Positions 1-9,742 of a DNA stretch of 64,000 bases are shown piece by piece. The translations under genes and the position numbers were made by a program. Positions within the stretch are counted from its first letter, which is position 1. Each line of letters opens with the position of its first letter. The stretch comes from CAYPIE01 sp964410665 (GTDB lineage Bacteria; Planctomycetota; Planctomycetia; Gemmatales; Gemmataceae): contig CAYPIE010000002.1 in assembly GCA_964410665.1 (NCBI GenBank), positions 173,375 to 237,374 of the forward strand, read 5' to 3'. The notes beneath the pieces were generated by a model. That model did not search any database. It was not told the origin of the DNA and saw only the letters and a list, made by a program, of their open reading frames with translations.

Positions 1-6
1 GACCGC

Positions 7-693
7 CTAGCGTTTGATGCGTTCGGGGGGGCGATAATTCAGGATCAGCCGTTTCACTGCGAAGCGTCCCATCGGGATGCCGACTCCTAAACAGAACAGG
101 ATAGTGTACAACGGAAGGATCCCCGGTCGAATAATCCAGGTACCATCGCCGTTATCTAAGAAACTTCCAGTAAACCATTCCTTCGCATTCATGTAGACGA
201 ACACGCATAATGTGATCAAGCCGATCACGCCGATAAGGCAGAGGACTCCAGGTAGTAGCCACAAGAAGATCTCGCCACCCGTGGGTTGATAGATGGTTTT
301 CGCTTCGGCGAGGGAGCGTGTCCGCAGATTGTAGCCGCAATTGAGGCAGATAACCTGGTTCTCTTCCTCGAGCTTATCGGCACAATTGGGACAACGAGGC
401 GAGAGATCAACCGCTACCAATCCGTACCCGGTCTCCGAATCTTCCTCTTCGGCAGGGCTGGGAGATGCAGGTTGTTCCTCGGCAACACTGGGCTGAATCG
501 GCGCTTCCGCGTTTGCTGCCGAATGCTCAGACACTTCCGAGTCGGGGGTGGGCTGTCCTGCTTCACTGCGAGGAGCCTTGATTGCAAATGTCGTCAGGCA
601 ATCCTTGCATCGGATCTTTTTGCCCGCCAGACTGAGGGGGACCCGCATACGTTTTTCGCACTTGGGACAGCGAATAAGAGCGACATTGGCCAT
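7..693 (-). CDS. Zinc-ribbon membrane protein, function unknown
   Basis: A complete 228-residue protein with no assignable reaction. The N-terminus holds a four-cysteine zinc ribbon (C9, C12, C29, C32) of the MJ0042 type that is common at the start of planctomycete membrane proteins. An acidic Pro/Glu/Ser-rich linker follows (about 40-90), then a second CPNC/CLNCGYN cysteine pair set (about 100-123). Two hydrophobic stretches near residues 143-168 and 190-210 should cross the membrane, leaving the zinc modules on one side. It is divergent from the glycosyltransferase gene at 777, so the 83 bases between them must hold both promoters. The role is not known; the architecture only suggests a membrane-tethered zinc-binding protein. 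Confidence 0.75.
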   Translation of the reverse strand: MANVALIRCPKCEKRMRVPLSLAGKKIRCKDCLTTFAIKAPRSEAGQPTPDSEVSEHSAANAEAPIQPSVAEEQPASPSPAEEEDSETGYGLVAVDLSPRCPNCADKLEEENQVICLNCGYNLRTRSLAEAKTIYQPTGGEIFLWLLPGVLCLIGVIGLITLCVFVYMNAKEWFTGSFLDNGDGTWIIRPGILPLYTILFCLGVGIPMGRFAVKRLILNYRPPERIKR

Positions 694-776
694 GAACAGG
701 GTCCTTGACGGCGAGACGATTGGCGACGGACTGTACGAGCAACCTTCGCATTAGAATAGTCGGGGAGTTCACATTC

Positions 777-1595
777 ATGCAAGCAAAGACCCCGTCCGTC
801 CCTGCCGTGGCCTCCTCTCACTCGGACAAAGCACGGCCGCAGCCGAGCGTGCTGGTCACCCTGGCCACCTACAACGAGGTCGGGAATCTCGAAGAGCTGG
901 TAAGCGAAATATTCAAAGTCGTGCCATTCGTGCATATCTTGGTAATCGATGACAATTCTCCCGATGGCACCGGCCAATTGGCCGATAAGTTGGGTGCGGC
1001 TGACCCACGTGTTCGTGTTCTACACCGACCCGGCAAGCTGGGCCTCGGTACTGCTCTCTTGGCAGCGATTCGTTACGCCATCGACCACAACTACGAATAT
1101 CTCCTCAATATGGATGCCGATTTCAGCCACCATCCACGCTACCTACCCGGTCTCCTGGCAGGCATGGCGAAATACGATGTCAGCATTGGCTCACGCTATA
1201 TCGCAGGGGGTGGCACTCAGAACTGGCCTCTATCGCGCCGTTTGATCAGTCGGAGCGTCAATGGGTTGGTACGATTGTTATTGAGTATGCCCGTCAAAGA
1301 TGCCAGCGGCGCATTCCGTTGTTACCGCGTAGAAAAGTTGCGACAAGCCCGACTCGATTTGATCAAATCGCAAGGTTATTCTTTCCAACAGGAAGTCTTG
1401 TACCGCTGCCGACAAGCTGGCTGTCGGCTTGGCGAGTATCCAATCGTTTTTGAAAATCGCCAGGCGGGCGTCTCCAAGGTCAACTGGTGGGAAGCTACGC
1501 GATCGCTGTCGATGCTGTTCTGGCTAGGCCTCCAAGCTTTTTTCGGTGTCAAACCGAGCCCCAAGCCCCAAGTATCCATTAACCGCGACCGGTGA
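777..1595 (+). CDS. Polyprenol-phosphate mannosyltransferase-like GT2
   Basis: A 272-residue family 2 glycosyltransferase resembling dolichol/polyprenol monophosphomannose synthase, which moves a sugar from an NDP-sugar to a lipid phosphate on the cytoplasmic face of the membrane. The GT-A nucleotide site is visible as VIDDNSPDGT and the metal-binding motif as MDADFSHHP, followed by IGSRYI and the family's KDASGAFRCYR segment. No C-terminal membrane domain is present, as in short DPM1-type enzymes. The ATG at 777 is preferred over a TTG further upstream because GGGGAG lies a few bases before it. The 3' end overlaps the end of dnaE on the other strand by 17 bases. The exact sugar is inferred only. 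Confidence 0.85.
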   Translation: MQAKTPSVPAVASSHSDKARPQPSVLVTLATYNEVGNLEELVSEIFKVVPFVHILVIDDNSPDGTGQLADKLGAADPRVRVLHRPGKLGLGTALLAAIRYAIDHNYEYLLNMDADFSHHPRYLPGLLAGMAKYDVSIGSRYIAGGGTQNWPLSRRLISRSVNGLVRLLLSMPVKDASGAFRCYRVEKLRQARLDLIKSQGYSFQQEVLYRCRQAGCRLGEYPIVFENRQAGVSKVNWWEATRSLSMLFWLGLQAFFGVKPSPKPQVSINRDR

Positions 1596-4500
1596 ACATC
1601 ACGGCGCCTTCATCATGTAACAACGTCGTGAGTTCGACCACGGGGATCTTGGCCGGATCAATGCGAAAACTTTCTCCCAAGCGTAAGCGGGCTTCCTTCC
1701 CTGCACGATCGCGGATCAGCAGATAAACGACACAGTTCCCAGGGGCGCGGCGAAGGATGCGTGCAATCGACTCCATCAATTCTGGTGCATGCCGCTGTGT
1801 GTCCAGTTTCAAGACCATCCCCTTGGATAGCTCGCGTCGAGCCTCCTCGAACGGGTAGATTTTGGTGATTACATACGTCGGCTCTTCGCGATCGCCGTGC
1901 TCAACCCGGCCCTCCACTATACAAATGGCATCTTCGATGAATGCCTCTTTGTAGCGTGCGTATTCATCGGCCCACATCACACACTCGGCCTGCCCAGTCA
2001 GATCTTCGAGCTTGCAACGGACATAGCGCCGATTCCCCTTCCGGGTGGTAAATCCGCGAATATCCAAAAGGATCCCCCCAAGACGTGCTTCGGCATCATG
2101 GTCGAGCTTTTTCATCTCCTGGACCGCGTGGCTCGTAAAACGGATGAGTTCCTGCTCGCATGCGGCCAACGGATGGCTTGAGAAGTAAAAGTCCAGGACT
2201 TCCTTCTCATACTTGAGTAATTCTGGCTGCGGCCAGATGGGCACCTCCGGTAAGGGCTCCGCAGTCTGGGTGCCATTGGCCTCTTCACTGGTTTCGATCA
2301 ACTCAAAGATACTTCGCTGACCCCGCCGCCGATCTTGCTGTAAACCCCCGGCAGCCTGTAGCGCGCGTGGTAAGGCGGCCATCAGCTGGGCTCGATGCCC
2401 AATGGGTTGAGCAAAGTGGTCGAGGGCCCCAGCCTTGATCAATCGTTCCAGCGCACCGCGGGTGAGCTCCCGAGTATCAATCCGCTCGCAAAAGTCATAT
2501 AAATCTCGAAACGGGCCGTCACCTTGCCGCTCGCGTAAGATGGTTTCCGCCGCCTTTCTGCCAAGTCCTTTGATCGCGGTCAGCCCGAAAACGATCTTGC
2601 CATCGACCACGGTAAAGTCCGGCTCCCCCTGGTTGACATCAGGAGGAAGCACCTCGACGCCCAGCTTGCGGGCATCGGCGATATGGTCGACCAAGATGTC
2701 TCGTTTGTTTCCATCATCGACTTCGGAGCTGAGTAAGGCGGCCATGAACTCGGCAGTGTAGTGGGTTTTCAAATAGGCGGTCTGATAGGCGATGTGGGCA
2801 TAGGCAGCACTATGTGACTTGTTAAAGCCATAAGAACCGAACTTCTCGATCAGCCCAAAAATCTCCTCGGCTAGTAGCGTGGCTAGGCCGCTGGCTTCGG
2901 CCCCTTGAATAAAGTCATGTCGGCGCTGATCGATAACCTCATGCTTCTTCTTCGAAATGGCTTTGATACAGGCATAGGCACTGGAGAGTTCAATGCCACC
3001 GAGGCGATTGAGAATCCGCATGATCGATTCCTGGTAGACCATGATGCCGTAGGTCTCGTCCAGGATTTCTTTCAGGACCGGATGGGGGTAGTCCCAGGTC
3101 TCAAGCCCATGTTTCCGGTTGACATAGGCGTCGACCATACCCCCACCCAGAGGTCCCGGCCGATACAGGGCAATACAGGCAACAATGTCGCGGATATTAT
3201 CGGGTTTGAGCCGCTTGAGCAGCTCCCGGATGCCGGGCGATTCAAGCTGGAAGACCCCCTTGGCGTCGCCACGTTGTAGCAGCTCATAAGTCGGCCGGTC
3301 ATCCAAGGGTAACTGGTTCAGGTCCAGCTCGAGCCCACGCGTTTTCTTGATCAGTCGCAATGTCTCGGCGAGCACCGATAAGGTACGCAGCCCGAGAAAG
3401 TCCATCTTGAGCATGCCGACTTTTTCGAGGTCGCCCATCACCCACTGGGTCGTCACCACCCGTTCACGTTCCCGGCTTGCTGCCTCTTCGCCCTTGCGTA
3501 CCACGGTATGCACCGGGACATAATCAGTCAGCGGGCCGTCGGCGATGACCACCCCGGCGGCATGGGTGCCAGCGTTGCGGTTGGTCCCTTCTAGGCGACG
3601 GGCAATATCGATCCACTCACGAACTTCTGGGTCAAGTTCATATTCCCGACGCATCTCGGGAGATTCCTTGAGCGCATCGTCAATGGTCGCCCCGAGGCGA
3701 GTCGGCACTTGCTTGGTCATGAAGTTGACCCGGTCGAGGGGAATATCCAAAGCACGGGCGACATCCTTTATCGATGCTTTGGCCGCCATGGTACCAAAGG
3801 TAGCGATCTGCGCGACACTGGCATGTCCGTACTTCTCGCGCACGTATTCGATTACCTCATCCCGACGATTCTGGCAGAAGTCGATATCGATATCCGGTGC
3901 TTCAGCGCGGTTGGGATCGAGAAAACGTTCGAACAACAGGTCATATTCCAAGGGATCCACATGGCTCAGTTCGAGAACATAGCTGACGATCGCCCCACAC
4001 CCGGACCCCCGAGCACTGGCCGGGATACCCTTCTCAATGGCGAAGCGAACAAAATCCCAAGTGATCAGAAAATAACTGGCGAAGCCCATGCGGCAAATAA
4101 TGCCCAACTCGTGCTCCAGTCGGGCGCGAGCTACCTCGGGAGGATGGTCGCCATAGCGCTTGATCAGTCCACGATCGCACAGTTCATGAAGGTAATCTTC
4201 AGCAGATTTCCCCGCAGGCGTGGTAAACACGGGAAAGTGCCGTTTCTTGAAATCGATCTGGATATCGCATTTGTCGGCGATCTCCTGACTCCGCTGCACC
4301 GCGTCTTCCTGTCCCGAAAACAGCCGGTACATGTCATCCGGAGAACGCAGATAATAGGGGTTGTTCAGTTTGCTCCCTTCGCCATAGCGTAAGCGATCCT
4401 GATCCCGGCGCTTCTTGCCAGTATTGATACAAATCAACACATCGTGGGGGATGGCGTCTTCCTGACAGAGGTAGTGCGTGTCCGCGGTGGCCACCGTTGG

Positions 4501-5106
4501 GATCCCCAAGTGGGTGGCAATGTCCCGAGCTGCCTCCGTGCACTGGTCCTGGATGTCCAAACCGTTGTTCTGCAACTCGATGTAGAAATTCTCGCCCAGG
4601 ATGCAGGCGTACCATGCGGCGAGGTCCCTGGCCTTGTCGAGTTGGTCTTTGAGGATGAGGTCGTTGAACTCACCCGCGAGACAACCGCTGAGGCACATCA
4701 GCCCGTCAGAGTGGGCCTCGAGTAACTGCTTATCAATGCGTGGCACATAGTGATAGCCCTTCAGGAAGGCGATCGAAGAGAGTTTGATCAGATTCTGAAA
4801 ACCCTGCGCGTTTTGTGCCAGGAGTGTGAGGTGGAAGCCGGCATCGCCGCGTTTTTTGTGCGTGCTGCGATCATCGTGCGTCGTAGGCGAGACATACGCC
4901 TCGTAGCCAATAATCGGATTGATATGGTGTTCGCGGGCAGTGCGATAAAATTCGATGGCCCCGTAGAGGTTGCCATGGTCCGTCAAGGCGATGGCGTTCA
5001 TACCCAAGGCCTTGGTCCGTTCGATCAACTCAGGGATACGGCACGCCCCGTCCAGCAAGCTGTAGTGGCTGTGGCAGTGTAGATGAACGAAGGAGCGTTC
5101 GGCCAT
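1579..5106 (-). CDS. dnaE: DNA polymerase III alpha subunit
   Basis: The replicative polymerase catalytic subunit, 1175 residues, the usual length for DnaE1. The PHP domain opens the protein (HLHCHSHYSLLDG at about residue 8) and keeps the histidines associated with an active PHP metal site. The palm domain contains PDIDIDFCQNRRDEV near residue 400 with the paired catalytic aspartates, and LKMDFLGLRTL supplies the third. A helix-hairpin-helix region and an OB-fold (about 1000-1080) close the protein. It starts at the ATG at 5106. Downstream it meets the glycosyltransferase gene tail to tail with overlapping stop regions. Confidence 0.98.
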   Translation of the reverse strand: MAERSFVHLHCHSHYSLLDGACRIPELIERTKALGMNAIALTDHGNLYGAIEFYRTAREHHINPIIGYEAYVSPTTHDDRSTHKKRGDAGFHLTLLAQNAQGFQNLIKLSSIAFLKGYHYVPRIDKQLLEAHSDGLMCLSGCLAGEFNDLILKDQLDKARDLAAWYACILGENFYIELQNNGLDIQDQCTEAARDIATHLGIPTVATADTHYLCQEDAIPHDVLICINTGKKRRDQDRLRYGEGSKLNNPYYLRSPDDMYRLFSGQEDAVQRSQEIADKCDIQIDFKKRHFPVFTTPAGKSAEDYLHELCDRGLIKRYGDHPPEVARARLEHELGIICRMGFASYFLITWDFVRFAIEKGIPASARGSGCGAIVSYVLELSHVDPLEYDLLFERFLDPNRAEAPDIDIDFCQNRRDEVIEYVREKYGHASVAQIATFGTMAAKASIKDVARALDIPLDRVNFMTKQVPTRLGATIDDALKESPEMRREYELDPEVREWIDIARRLEGTNRNAGTHAAGVVIADGPLTDYVPVHTVVRKGEEAASRERERVVTTQWVMGDLEKVGMLKMDFLGLRTLSVLAETLRLIKKTRGLELDLNQLPLDDRPTYELLQRGDAKGVFQLESPGIRELLKRLKPDNIRDIVACIALYRPGPLGGGMVDAYVNRKHGLETWDYPHPVLKEILDETYGIMVYQESIMRILNRLGGIELSSAYACIKAISKKKHEVIDQRRHDFIQGAEASGLATLLAEEIFGLIEKFGSYGFNKSHSAAYAHIAYQTAYLKTHYTAEFMAALLSSEVDDGNKRDILVDHIADARKLGVEVLPPDVNQGEPDFTVVDGKIVFGLTAIKGLGRKAAETILRERQGDGPFRDLYDFCERIDTRELTRGALERLIKAGALDHFAQPIGHRAQLMAALPRALQAAGGLQQDRRRGQRSIFELIETSEEANGTQTAEPLPEVPIWPQPELLKYEKEVLDFYFSSHPLAACEQELIRFTSHAVQEMKKLDHDAEARLGGILLDIRGFTTRKGNRRYVRCKLEDLTGQAECVMWADEYARYKEAFIEDAICIVEGRVEHGDREEPTYVITKIYPFEEARRELSKGMVLKLDTQRHAPELMESIARILRRAPGNCVVYLLIRDRAGKEARLRLGESFRIDPAKIPVVELTTLLHDEGAVMFTGRG

Positions 5107-5298
5107 GAACGAGGTCTCCGGGCAAGGGACAAGTCTATGTGGTCAAGTTTACACTATCGGTGAAGATCCGGCAAGCGATTCCCTCTTGCGTGCTACTATC
5201 GGCAGGCGTAGCTTTGAGGGATCTTCTTTGTGGTGAATTCCTCGGACGTAAACACTGCCAATGCCGTGGTCCCCTCACTCTCCCGGAGGTTTGCTCGC

Positions 5299-6660
5299 AT
5301 GGACCGCCGTCAGTTCCTCCAGGCCAGCGCGGCCGGCCTGGCCCTGTCGAACTTCGCACTCGCCGACGAGAAGCCCCTTCGGGTCGGCCTGGTCGGCTGC
5401 GGCTGGTACGGGAAGTGCTCTCTGTTCCGGTTGCTACAAGTAGCACCGGTCGAGGTCGTCGCCTTGTGTGACCCCGACCGGAAGATGCTCGCCGAGGCGT
5501 CCAAGCTCATCACTGACCGGGCCAAGACCGACAAGAAGCCGCAGCTCTACGCCGACTACCGTGAGCTGCTCAAGCGGCATGCCTGTGACATCGTCATGGT
5601 CGAGACGCCCGACCACTGGCACGCCCTGCCGGCCATCGCTGCCATGAAGGCCGGCGCCGACGTCTGGGTGCAAAAGCCGGTGAGCGTTGACGTCCTTGAA
5701 GGCAAGGCGATGGTCGACGCGGCGCGGAAGCACAACCGGGTCGTGCAGGTGGTGACCCAGCGGCGTAGTACGCCACATCTGGTTGAGGCTCGCGACCGTG
5801 TGATCCGTGAGGGCAAGCTCGGCACCATCGGGCACGTCGAGGTCTGCTGCTACTACCACATGCGCAATCAGGACACACCCCCGGTTACCGAGGTCCCCGA
5901 ATTCTTCGACTACGACCTGTGGACCGGGCCGGCTCCGATGCGGCCTTATGACGCTCCGCTCTACAAGGACCTCGGGGCCCGCCTGCCGCACCGGCGCTGG
6001 TGGCGGGCGTTCATGGAGTACGGTAACGGCATCGTCGGGGACATGTGCATCCACATGCTCGACATGGTCCGCTGGATGCTTGATCTCGGTTGGCCAACCC
6101 GGGTCAGCTCGACTGGCGGGATCCTGGTCCAGAAGGGAGCCCGGTCGAACATCACCGACACGCAGTCGGCCAGCTTCGAGTTCCCAGGTCTAACCGTGAA
6201 TTGGCAACACCGCACCTGGGGTGCTCCTCCCGATCCCGACTACCCGTGGGCGGCCGTCATCTATGGGGACAAGGGGACGCTAAAGGCCAGCGTGCACAAG
6301 TACGAGTTCTTCCCATCGGGTTCAAAGAAAGCAGCCCTAAGTGGTACGCCGCTAGTTGAGGAGGACAAATTCCCAGAAGATCGCACCGAAAAGGATCTGG
6401 AGCGGCACGTTGCCTCCGCGCTCAGGCGGCACTGGGTCGACTTTCTAACCGCCCGGCAAAACCGCGGCCGACCAGTTGCCGACATCGAACAGGGACACAT
6501 CTCTTCGGCAGCGTGCATCCTTGCGAATCTTAGCCAAACGATCGGCCGGAGCATCACTTGGGACCCCGAGCAGCACGTCTGCGTCGGCGACCAAGAGGCG
6601 ACCAAGCTGCTCAAGCGGCCCTACCGTGAACCGTGGCTTCACCCGGCGGTCACCGGCTAA
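5299..6660 (+). CDS. Gfo/Idh/MocA oxidoreductase, Tat-exported
   Basis: A 453-residue NAD(P)-dependent oxidoreductase family protein. It begins with a twin-arginine type signal (MDRRQFLQASAAG), so it is probably folded in the cytoplasm and exported. The Rossmann fold follows directly (VGLVGCGWYG), and the family's EKP motif appears as QKPVSVD. The C-terminal alpha/beta domain has the GDMCIHMLDMVRW segment typical of planctomycete members. The ATG at 5299 has GGAGG nine bases upstream; in-frame codons before it do not look coding. The substrate is unknown; such proteins usually act on sugars or sugar derivatives. The 3' end overlaps the convergent kinase gene by 11 bases. Third-codon G/C use looks higher in the first two thirds than near the end. 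Confidence 0.9.
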   Translation: MDRRQFLQASAAGLALSNFALADEKPLRVGLVGCGWYGKCSLFRLLQVAPVEVVALCDPDRKMLAEASKLITDRAKTDKKPQLYADYRELLKRHACDIVMVETPDHWHALPAIAAMKAGADVWVQKPVSVDVLEGKAMVDAARKHNRVVQVVTQRRSTPHLVEARDRVIREGKLGTIGHVEVCCYYHMRNQDTPPVTEVPEFFDYDLWTGPAPMRPYDAPLYKDLGARLPHRRWWRAFMEYGNGIVGDMCIHMLDMVRWMLDLGWPTRVSSTGGILVQKGARSNITDTQSASFEFPGLTVNWQHRTWGAPPDPDYPWAAVIYGDKGTLKASVHKYEFFPSGSKKAALSGTPLVEEDKFPEDRTEKDLERHVASALRRHWVDFLTARQNRGRPVADIEQGHISSAACILANLSQTIGRSITWDPEQHVCVGDQEATKLLKRPYREPWLHPAVTG

Positions 6661-9600
6661 GGTTGTCGGCAGGCTTGGTGACCAAGGCCTGAAATGCTGG
6701 GATATGCCACATCGGTCGAAAGTCGGGATCCCTGGTAAGAGTGCCGTCGGGGTCCTGAAAGCCCTGTTGGTGCGCACCCGCGAGTAGGCGTAGCATTTGT
6801 CCCTGGTAGCGTCCGAGTACCAAAGCGCGCAACCAGATCGGCTGCGTCGCGTCGACGACTTGCCAGCGGATGGCACGCCCGAGCAAACCCGCTGCGGTGA
6901 CCTGTTCCTTTGGGTCGAACGAACCAAGGGTTTTACTCCACAGGGCAGCGGTTTGATACAGGCCGCCGGCGTCGTGGCTCTCGGCATACATCTCGACCAG
7001 CTGATCCAGCGTCTCACGCAGCTCGGTTCGGACCCGGTGCTGCTTCCCTCCTTGCTGCAGAACGATCATGCCCCGTAGCTGCACGGCCTGGCGAAGCGCC
7101 TGGACGGCTTGCTTGTGGTCTTTTGCCTCACGACACAACTTGGACTCGAGTAGATGATTGCGAGCGAGCTCTTCGCGGACCAGGGGGTGCATGTTCGCCA
7201 CTGGCGCTAACAAAGCGCGGCTCTGAGCCATCGCCGTCCGCGAGCTTGAGGTTTCGCCCTGTTTGAAGGTCGCCGCAGCGTAGGTGTTATAGGCAGCCCC
7301 AGCGACGTACTGGATGTGGGCAATCTTCGGATGGGCCTGGCGTAGCTGATCGGCTCGCCCGACGTTTACCCAGGCGAGGTCTACCGCAGTATCGAATCGA
7401 TTGAGTTTTATCAGCGTGCGGGCAGAGAAGGTCGCTGCCCAAATTAGCTCTTCCTGAAAAAAACGGATCTTCGGCTCAATCTGCACCACGGATTCCAGCC
7501 TAGCAATCGACTGCTCGAAGGCCCCATACGCCTCGGCGAATTCAGCACGGCTGAAGTGATGCAGCCCGATGGCCGTGTCGGTACGGGCTAGCTGGCATTG
7601 TACGTTCTGATCATTCGGTGACTGTTCGGCCAGCTTCTGCCACAACTCGCGTGCTTCGGTCAGGAGTTGCTTCGCGACGGCGCCTTCCTCCGGGTCCTTG
7701 TGATCAAGGCTGCGAGCCCGCGTCACCATGGCATTGGCCAGCGAACGCTGGTACTGGGGTCGTTCGGGAACGCGACGATGGACTTGCTGATAACGTTCGA
7801 GCGCCTTATGTTGCTGGAGCCGCTGTTCTTCAGCCTGGCCATATCGCTGAACTACCTCACCGAGGGTGCTGTGCAGGTGCCCGACGGAAAACAACAACTC
7901 GGTATGCTGTTCGAGATCGGCCCATCCCTCCGCTTCCTTGAGAGTCGAGCGCAAAGTATCCTCTGCAGTCTGGAGGTGTCCGGTAGCCGCCTGGAATGCC
8001 GCAAGTTGCGAGCGAAGATCCAAATAATTCTTCCGCGTGGCGAAGTCGCCTCGCTGCAGCGCGGTGGCCTGGTCCCAGTGTGATTGCGCGGCCTGGGCGG
8101 TTTCGAGGGCAGCCTCGTTGTTGCCTAGCTGACTCTGCATGCGGATGATGTCCAGATGCAGCTGCAGGATCTTGGCAACCCCCCGATCCAGGAGCTTCTG
8201 CGGCGGGTTGGGTAGGTTGGTCCACCGCTTTAGATACTCTGAGTAAAACTTCAGACCGTCCTGGAACAGCTCCAGGCGAACCTCGGCCACCTGGGGCACG
8301 TTTTCGAGCTTGTCCCGCCCGACCTGGTATAGCAGGCGAAAGAAGGCTTGATCCAACTGCTGGCGACTGGCATCGGCGGCGTCGCGTTCTTGTACCGCCA
8401 GCAAGCGGTTTTTCTCGGCTTGCTTGAAGCTGTCTACTGCCTTGATCCGGTTGTTCTCGGCCTCACGGTAATAGGCGTAAGAGCGCCAGGCGAACCACGC
8501 ACTGAAGAGCCCCGCGACTACAATTACGAAGAACAGCGCTGCGACTTCCGGGTTCCGCCGGCAAAACCTCCAGGTCCGCTCCCACCGCGAGGCGCGCCGA
8601 GCAAGGATTGGGTAGCCGTTTTGGAACCGCTCGAGGTCCTCGGCCAAAGCCTGTGCGGTGGTGTATCGCTTAGACGGGTCTTTGGCCAAGCACTTCAAAC
8701 AGATGGTATCAAGGTCGCGTGGGCATCTCGGCTCGAGTTCACGCGGCGGGACCGGCTCTTTGTTACGGACCTGATCCAGGGTGTCGAGCACCGTCGTGCC
8801 TTTAAACGGCGGGCGGCCGACTAGGAGCTCGTAGAGGATGGCCCCGAGGGCATAAACATCGGCGGACGCGGTCAGTGTATGGCCTTCCCCGCTGGCTTGC
8901 TCTGGAGCCATGTAAGCGGGGGTACCGACGATTGCCCCGGTGGCGGTGCGGGCTTGTTCGGTGTCAAGGTCCTTCACTAAGCCGAAGTCGGTGATCTTGG
9001 GGCTGCCGTCGGCGGTCAGCAAGATGTTGCCAGGTTTCAAGTCGCGGTGCAAAAGTCCCTCGGCATGGGCCACCTGAACCGCTTTTGCCAGAGTCCCCAC
9101 CAGTCCAGCTGCCCATTTCGGGTCTTGCGGTTCGCCCTGGACCCGCTCGGCCAAGTTCCCGCCTGGGACAAACTCTAGCGTGAAGTAAGGTAGGCCCTCG
9201 AACTCGCCGATTTCGTAGATCTGCACGATGTGTGGGTGGAAGAGCCGGGCGACCGCGCGGGCCTCGGCGCGAAACCGCTCGAGCTGGTCGGGGCTGGTGG
9301 CTGAGCCGGCTAGAATCCTTTTCACCGCCACAACCCGACCCAGTGCGTGGTGGCGAGCCCGATAGACCACGCCCATCCCTCCCCGACCGAGTTCCTCAAG
9401 AACCTCAAACGACGGGCCCAGAAACCCGCCATCCAGCTTCGTCGGCGTACGGTCTTCGGTGCCTACAGACGTGGATGTTCGCAGTAGGCTCTTCGGGGAC
9501 CGCTCAGAAGTAGCCGGCTCGAGGGTAAAGCCCATACCAGTCTGCTGATGCAGCAGTTGGAGGGCCGGCAGCAATTGGCGGAGAACGTCGGCCAACTGCG

Positions 9601-9718
9601 GGAAACGCCGGGCAAACGATTCCACGTCCGGGGACTCGCCTGCCTGACAGCGTCCGGTGAATTCGTCGGCGATCTCGCCGAGCAGCGATTCGACGGAGTC
9701 CGGCGGCAAGCTGGCCAT
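6650..9718 (-). CDS. Ser/Thr protein kinase with TM and helical repeat region
   Basis: A 1022-residue membrane kinase. A short conserved planctomycete N-terminal segment precedes the kinase domain (about 104-370), which has the glycine loop GRGGMGVVYR, VAVK (K133), HRDLKPGN (224-231), DFG (244-246) and the APE segment, so it should be active. A membrane segment lies at about 391-410. The remaining 600 residues are helical and repeat-like, resembling TPR arrays, and would lie outside the cytoplasm. The gene follows the sigma factor gene by 24 bases on the same strand and is probably co-transcribed with it. The target is unknown; pairing with a sigma factor suggests signal-dependent transcription control. 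Confidence 0.93.
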   Translation of the reverse strand: MASLPPDSVESLLGEIADEFTGRCQAGESPDVESFARRFPQLADVLRQLLPALQLLHQQTGMGFTLEPATSERSPKSLLRTSTSVGTEDRTPTKLDGGFLGPSFEVLEELGRGGMGVVYRARHHALGRVVAVKRILAGSATSPDQLERFRAEARAVARLFHPHIVQIYEIGEFEGLPYFTLEFVPGGNLAERVQGEPQDPKWAAGLVGTLAKAVQVAHAEGLLHRDLKPGNILLTADGSPKITDFGLVKDLDTEQARTATGAIVGTPAYMAPEQASGEGHTLTASADVYALGAILYELLVGRPPFKGTTVLDTLDQVRNKEPVPPRELEPRCPRDLDTICLKCLAKDPSKRYTTAQALAEDLERFQNGYPILARRASRWERTWRFCRRNPEVAALFFVIVVAGLFSAWFAWRSYAYYREAENNRIKAVDSFKQAEKNRLLAVQERDAADASRQQLDQAFFRLLYQVGRDKLENVPQVAEVRLELFQDGLKFYSEYLKRWTNLPNPPQKLLDRGVAKILQLHLDIIRMQSQLGNNEAALETAQAAQSHWDQATALQRGDFATRKNYLDLRSQLAAFQAATGHLQTAEDTLRSTLKEAEGWADLEQHTELLFSVGHLHSTLGEVVQRYGQAEEQRLQQHKALERYQQVHRRVPERPQYQRSLANAMVTRARSLDHKDPEEGAVAKQLLTEARELWQKLAEQSPNDQNVQCQLARTDTAIGLHHFSRAEFAEAYGAFEQSIARLESVVQIEPKIRFFQEELIWAATFSARTLIKLNRFDTAVDLAWVNVGRADQLRQAHPKIAHIQYVAGAAYNTYAAATFKQGETSSSRTAMAQSRALLAPVANMHPLVREELARNHLLESKLCREAKDHKQAVQALRQAVQLRGMIVLQQGGKQHRVRTELRETLDQLVEMYAESHDAGGLYQTAALWSKTLGSFDPKEQVTAAGLLGRAIRWQVVDATQPIWLRALVLGRYQGQMLRLLAGAHQQGFQDPDGTLTRDPDFRPMWHIPAFQALVTKPADNLSR

Positions 9719-9742
9719 TCCGAATTCCCTTCGGGGATGAGG

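Noticed and set aside
5434..6054. Open frame on the minus strand opposite the Gfo/Idh gene
   Set aside because: It mirrors the high G/C third positions of the oxidoreductase and shows no family motif.
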